From Proteiniphilum sp. (GTDB taxonomy: Bacteria > Bacteroidota > Bacteroidia > Bacteroidales > Dysgonomonadaceae): a stretch of 14,482 bases of DNA. The stretch is taken from NCBI GenBank assembly GCA_031255275.1, contig JAIRSV010000151.1, forward strand, positions 1-14,482. Direction: 5' to 3'. Under the pieces are notes generated by a model. That model saw only the letters and a program-made list of their open reading frames with translations, searched no databases and was not told where the DNA came from. The translations under genes and the position numbers were made by a program. Positions 14,406 to 14,482 of this stretch are shown here, piece by piece; position 1 is the stretch's first letter, and each line of letters begins with the position of its first letter.

Positions 14406-14428
14406 AGCGTCGCGAAGCGACGCTATCA
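14402..14428. repeat. 12-bp perfect hairpin with GAA triloop
   Basis: TGATAGCGTCGC (14402-14413) and GCGACGCTATCA (14417-14428) pair perfectly around GAA. The apex GCGAAGC is the exceptionally stable DNA mini-hairpin known from biophysical work. No T-run follows (AACATATAT), so a terminator role is less likely than a repeat-element or DNA-structure role. Confidence 0.6.
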
Positions 14429-14445
14429 ACATATATATAATGTAC

Positions 14446-14473
14446 GGGCAAGGCTTGCCTTGCCCTGTTTTCT
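14446..14473 (+). terminator. Terminator-like palindrome with T-rich tail
   Basis: GGGCAAGGC (14446-14454) and GCCTTGCCC (14457-14465) form a 9-bp stem with a 2-base loop, followed by TGTTTTCTTT. As RNA the loop would open to four or more bases. It could end transcription from the BACON-LRR gene, 320 bases upstream, though the distance is long; it may equally belong to the adjacent repeat cluster. Confidence 0.45.
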
Positions 14474-14482
14474 TTCGTTCGT

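Larger units (their letters stand above)
14124..14482. other. Noncoding region rich in structured repeats
   Basis: There is no credible gene in this stretch of 359 bases after the BACON-LRR stop. It holds a unique AT-rich part (14124-14212), two diverged copies of a repeat, a 12-bp hairpin and a terminator-like palindrome, each listed separately. The only longer open frame (minus strand, 14186-14377) runs across the repeat structures and is best explained as chance. Confidence 0.6.

Noticed and set aside
14215..14428. Integron attC-like or IS end
   Set aside because: No integrase or transposase is in the window, and the boxes are direct rather than inverted at the ends; a dispersed repeat fits better.

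Overview
The window looks like a piece of a Bacteroidales chromosome of middling to high GC; an Alistipes/Rikenellaceae-type gut commensal is one possibility, but the genus cannot be fixed from sequence alone. The evidence is: several fimbrillin (FimA/Mfa1)-type lipoproteins carrying Fib_succ_major-like and BACON-like domains, a thioredoxin-like lipoprotein of the DUF5106 kind, a BACON plus leucine-rich-repeat (LRR) surface lipoprotein, and promoter -7 elements of the Bacteroidetes form TAnnTTTG.

Bases 2-7397, + strand: a four-gene run that reads as one operon. It contains a 5'-truncated fimbrillin-like protein, an 885-aa fimbrillin-like lipoprotein with BACON-like and Fib_succ_major-like parts, a 500-aa fimbrillin-like lipoprotein, and a 333-aa lipoprotein with a thioredoxin-fold domain (CMAC). 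Together they suggest a type V pilus or surface-adhesin locus whose beginning lies outside the window. Two of the spacers hold short perfect GC-rich hairpins.

Bases 7416-10382, - strand: a compact paaK / tandem-ACT / class I aminotransferase operon that converges on the fimbrial run. It fits interconversion of arylacetates and aromatic amino acids through arylacetyl-CoA and aryl-pyruvate. The expected linking enzyme, an indolepyruvate-type ferredoxin oxidoreductase, is not in the window. A well-formed TTG-N19-TAnnTTTG promoter lies upstream, with an inverted repeat on its -33 box and a second perfect inverted repeat just beyond it.

Bases 10383-10940: an intergenic region of 558 bases holding divergent promoter-like signals, a perfect palindrome and a hairpin followed by a T-run. 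No gene can be named there with confidence.

Bases 10941-14123, + strand: a 1060-aa lipoprotein made of five BACON domains, a PKD-like segment and exactly 22 LRR units of 21 residues (63 bp each). A cysteine is kept at the same position in 21 of the 22 units. The LRR units fall into alternating Cys-type and Asn-type blocks, include a recent 66-bp internal duplication, and differ in base composition from the BACON half.

Bases 14124-14482: noncoding. Two diverged copies of a structured repeat are followed by a 12-bp hairpin with a GAA triloop and a terminator-like palindrome. No family name can be given with confidence.
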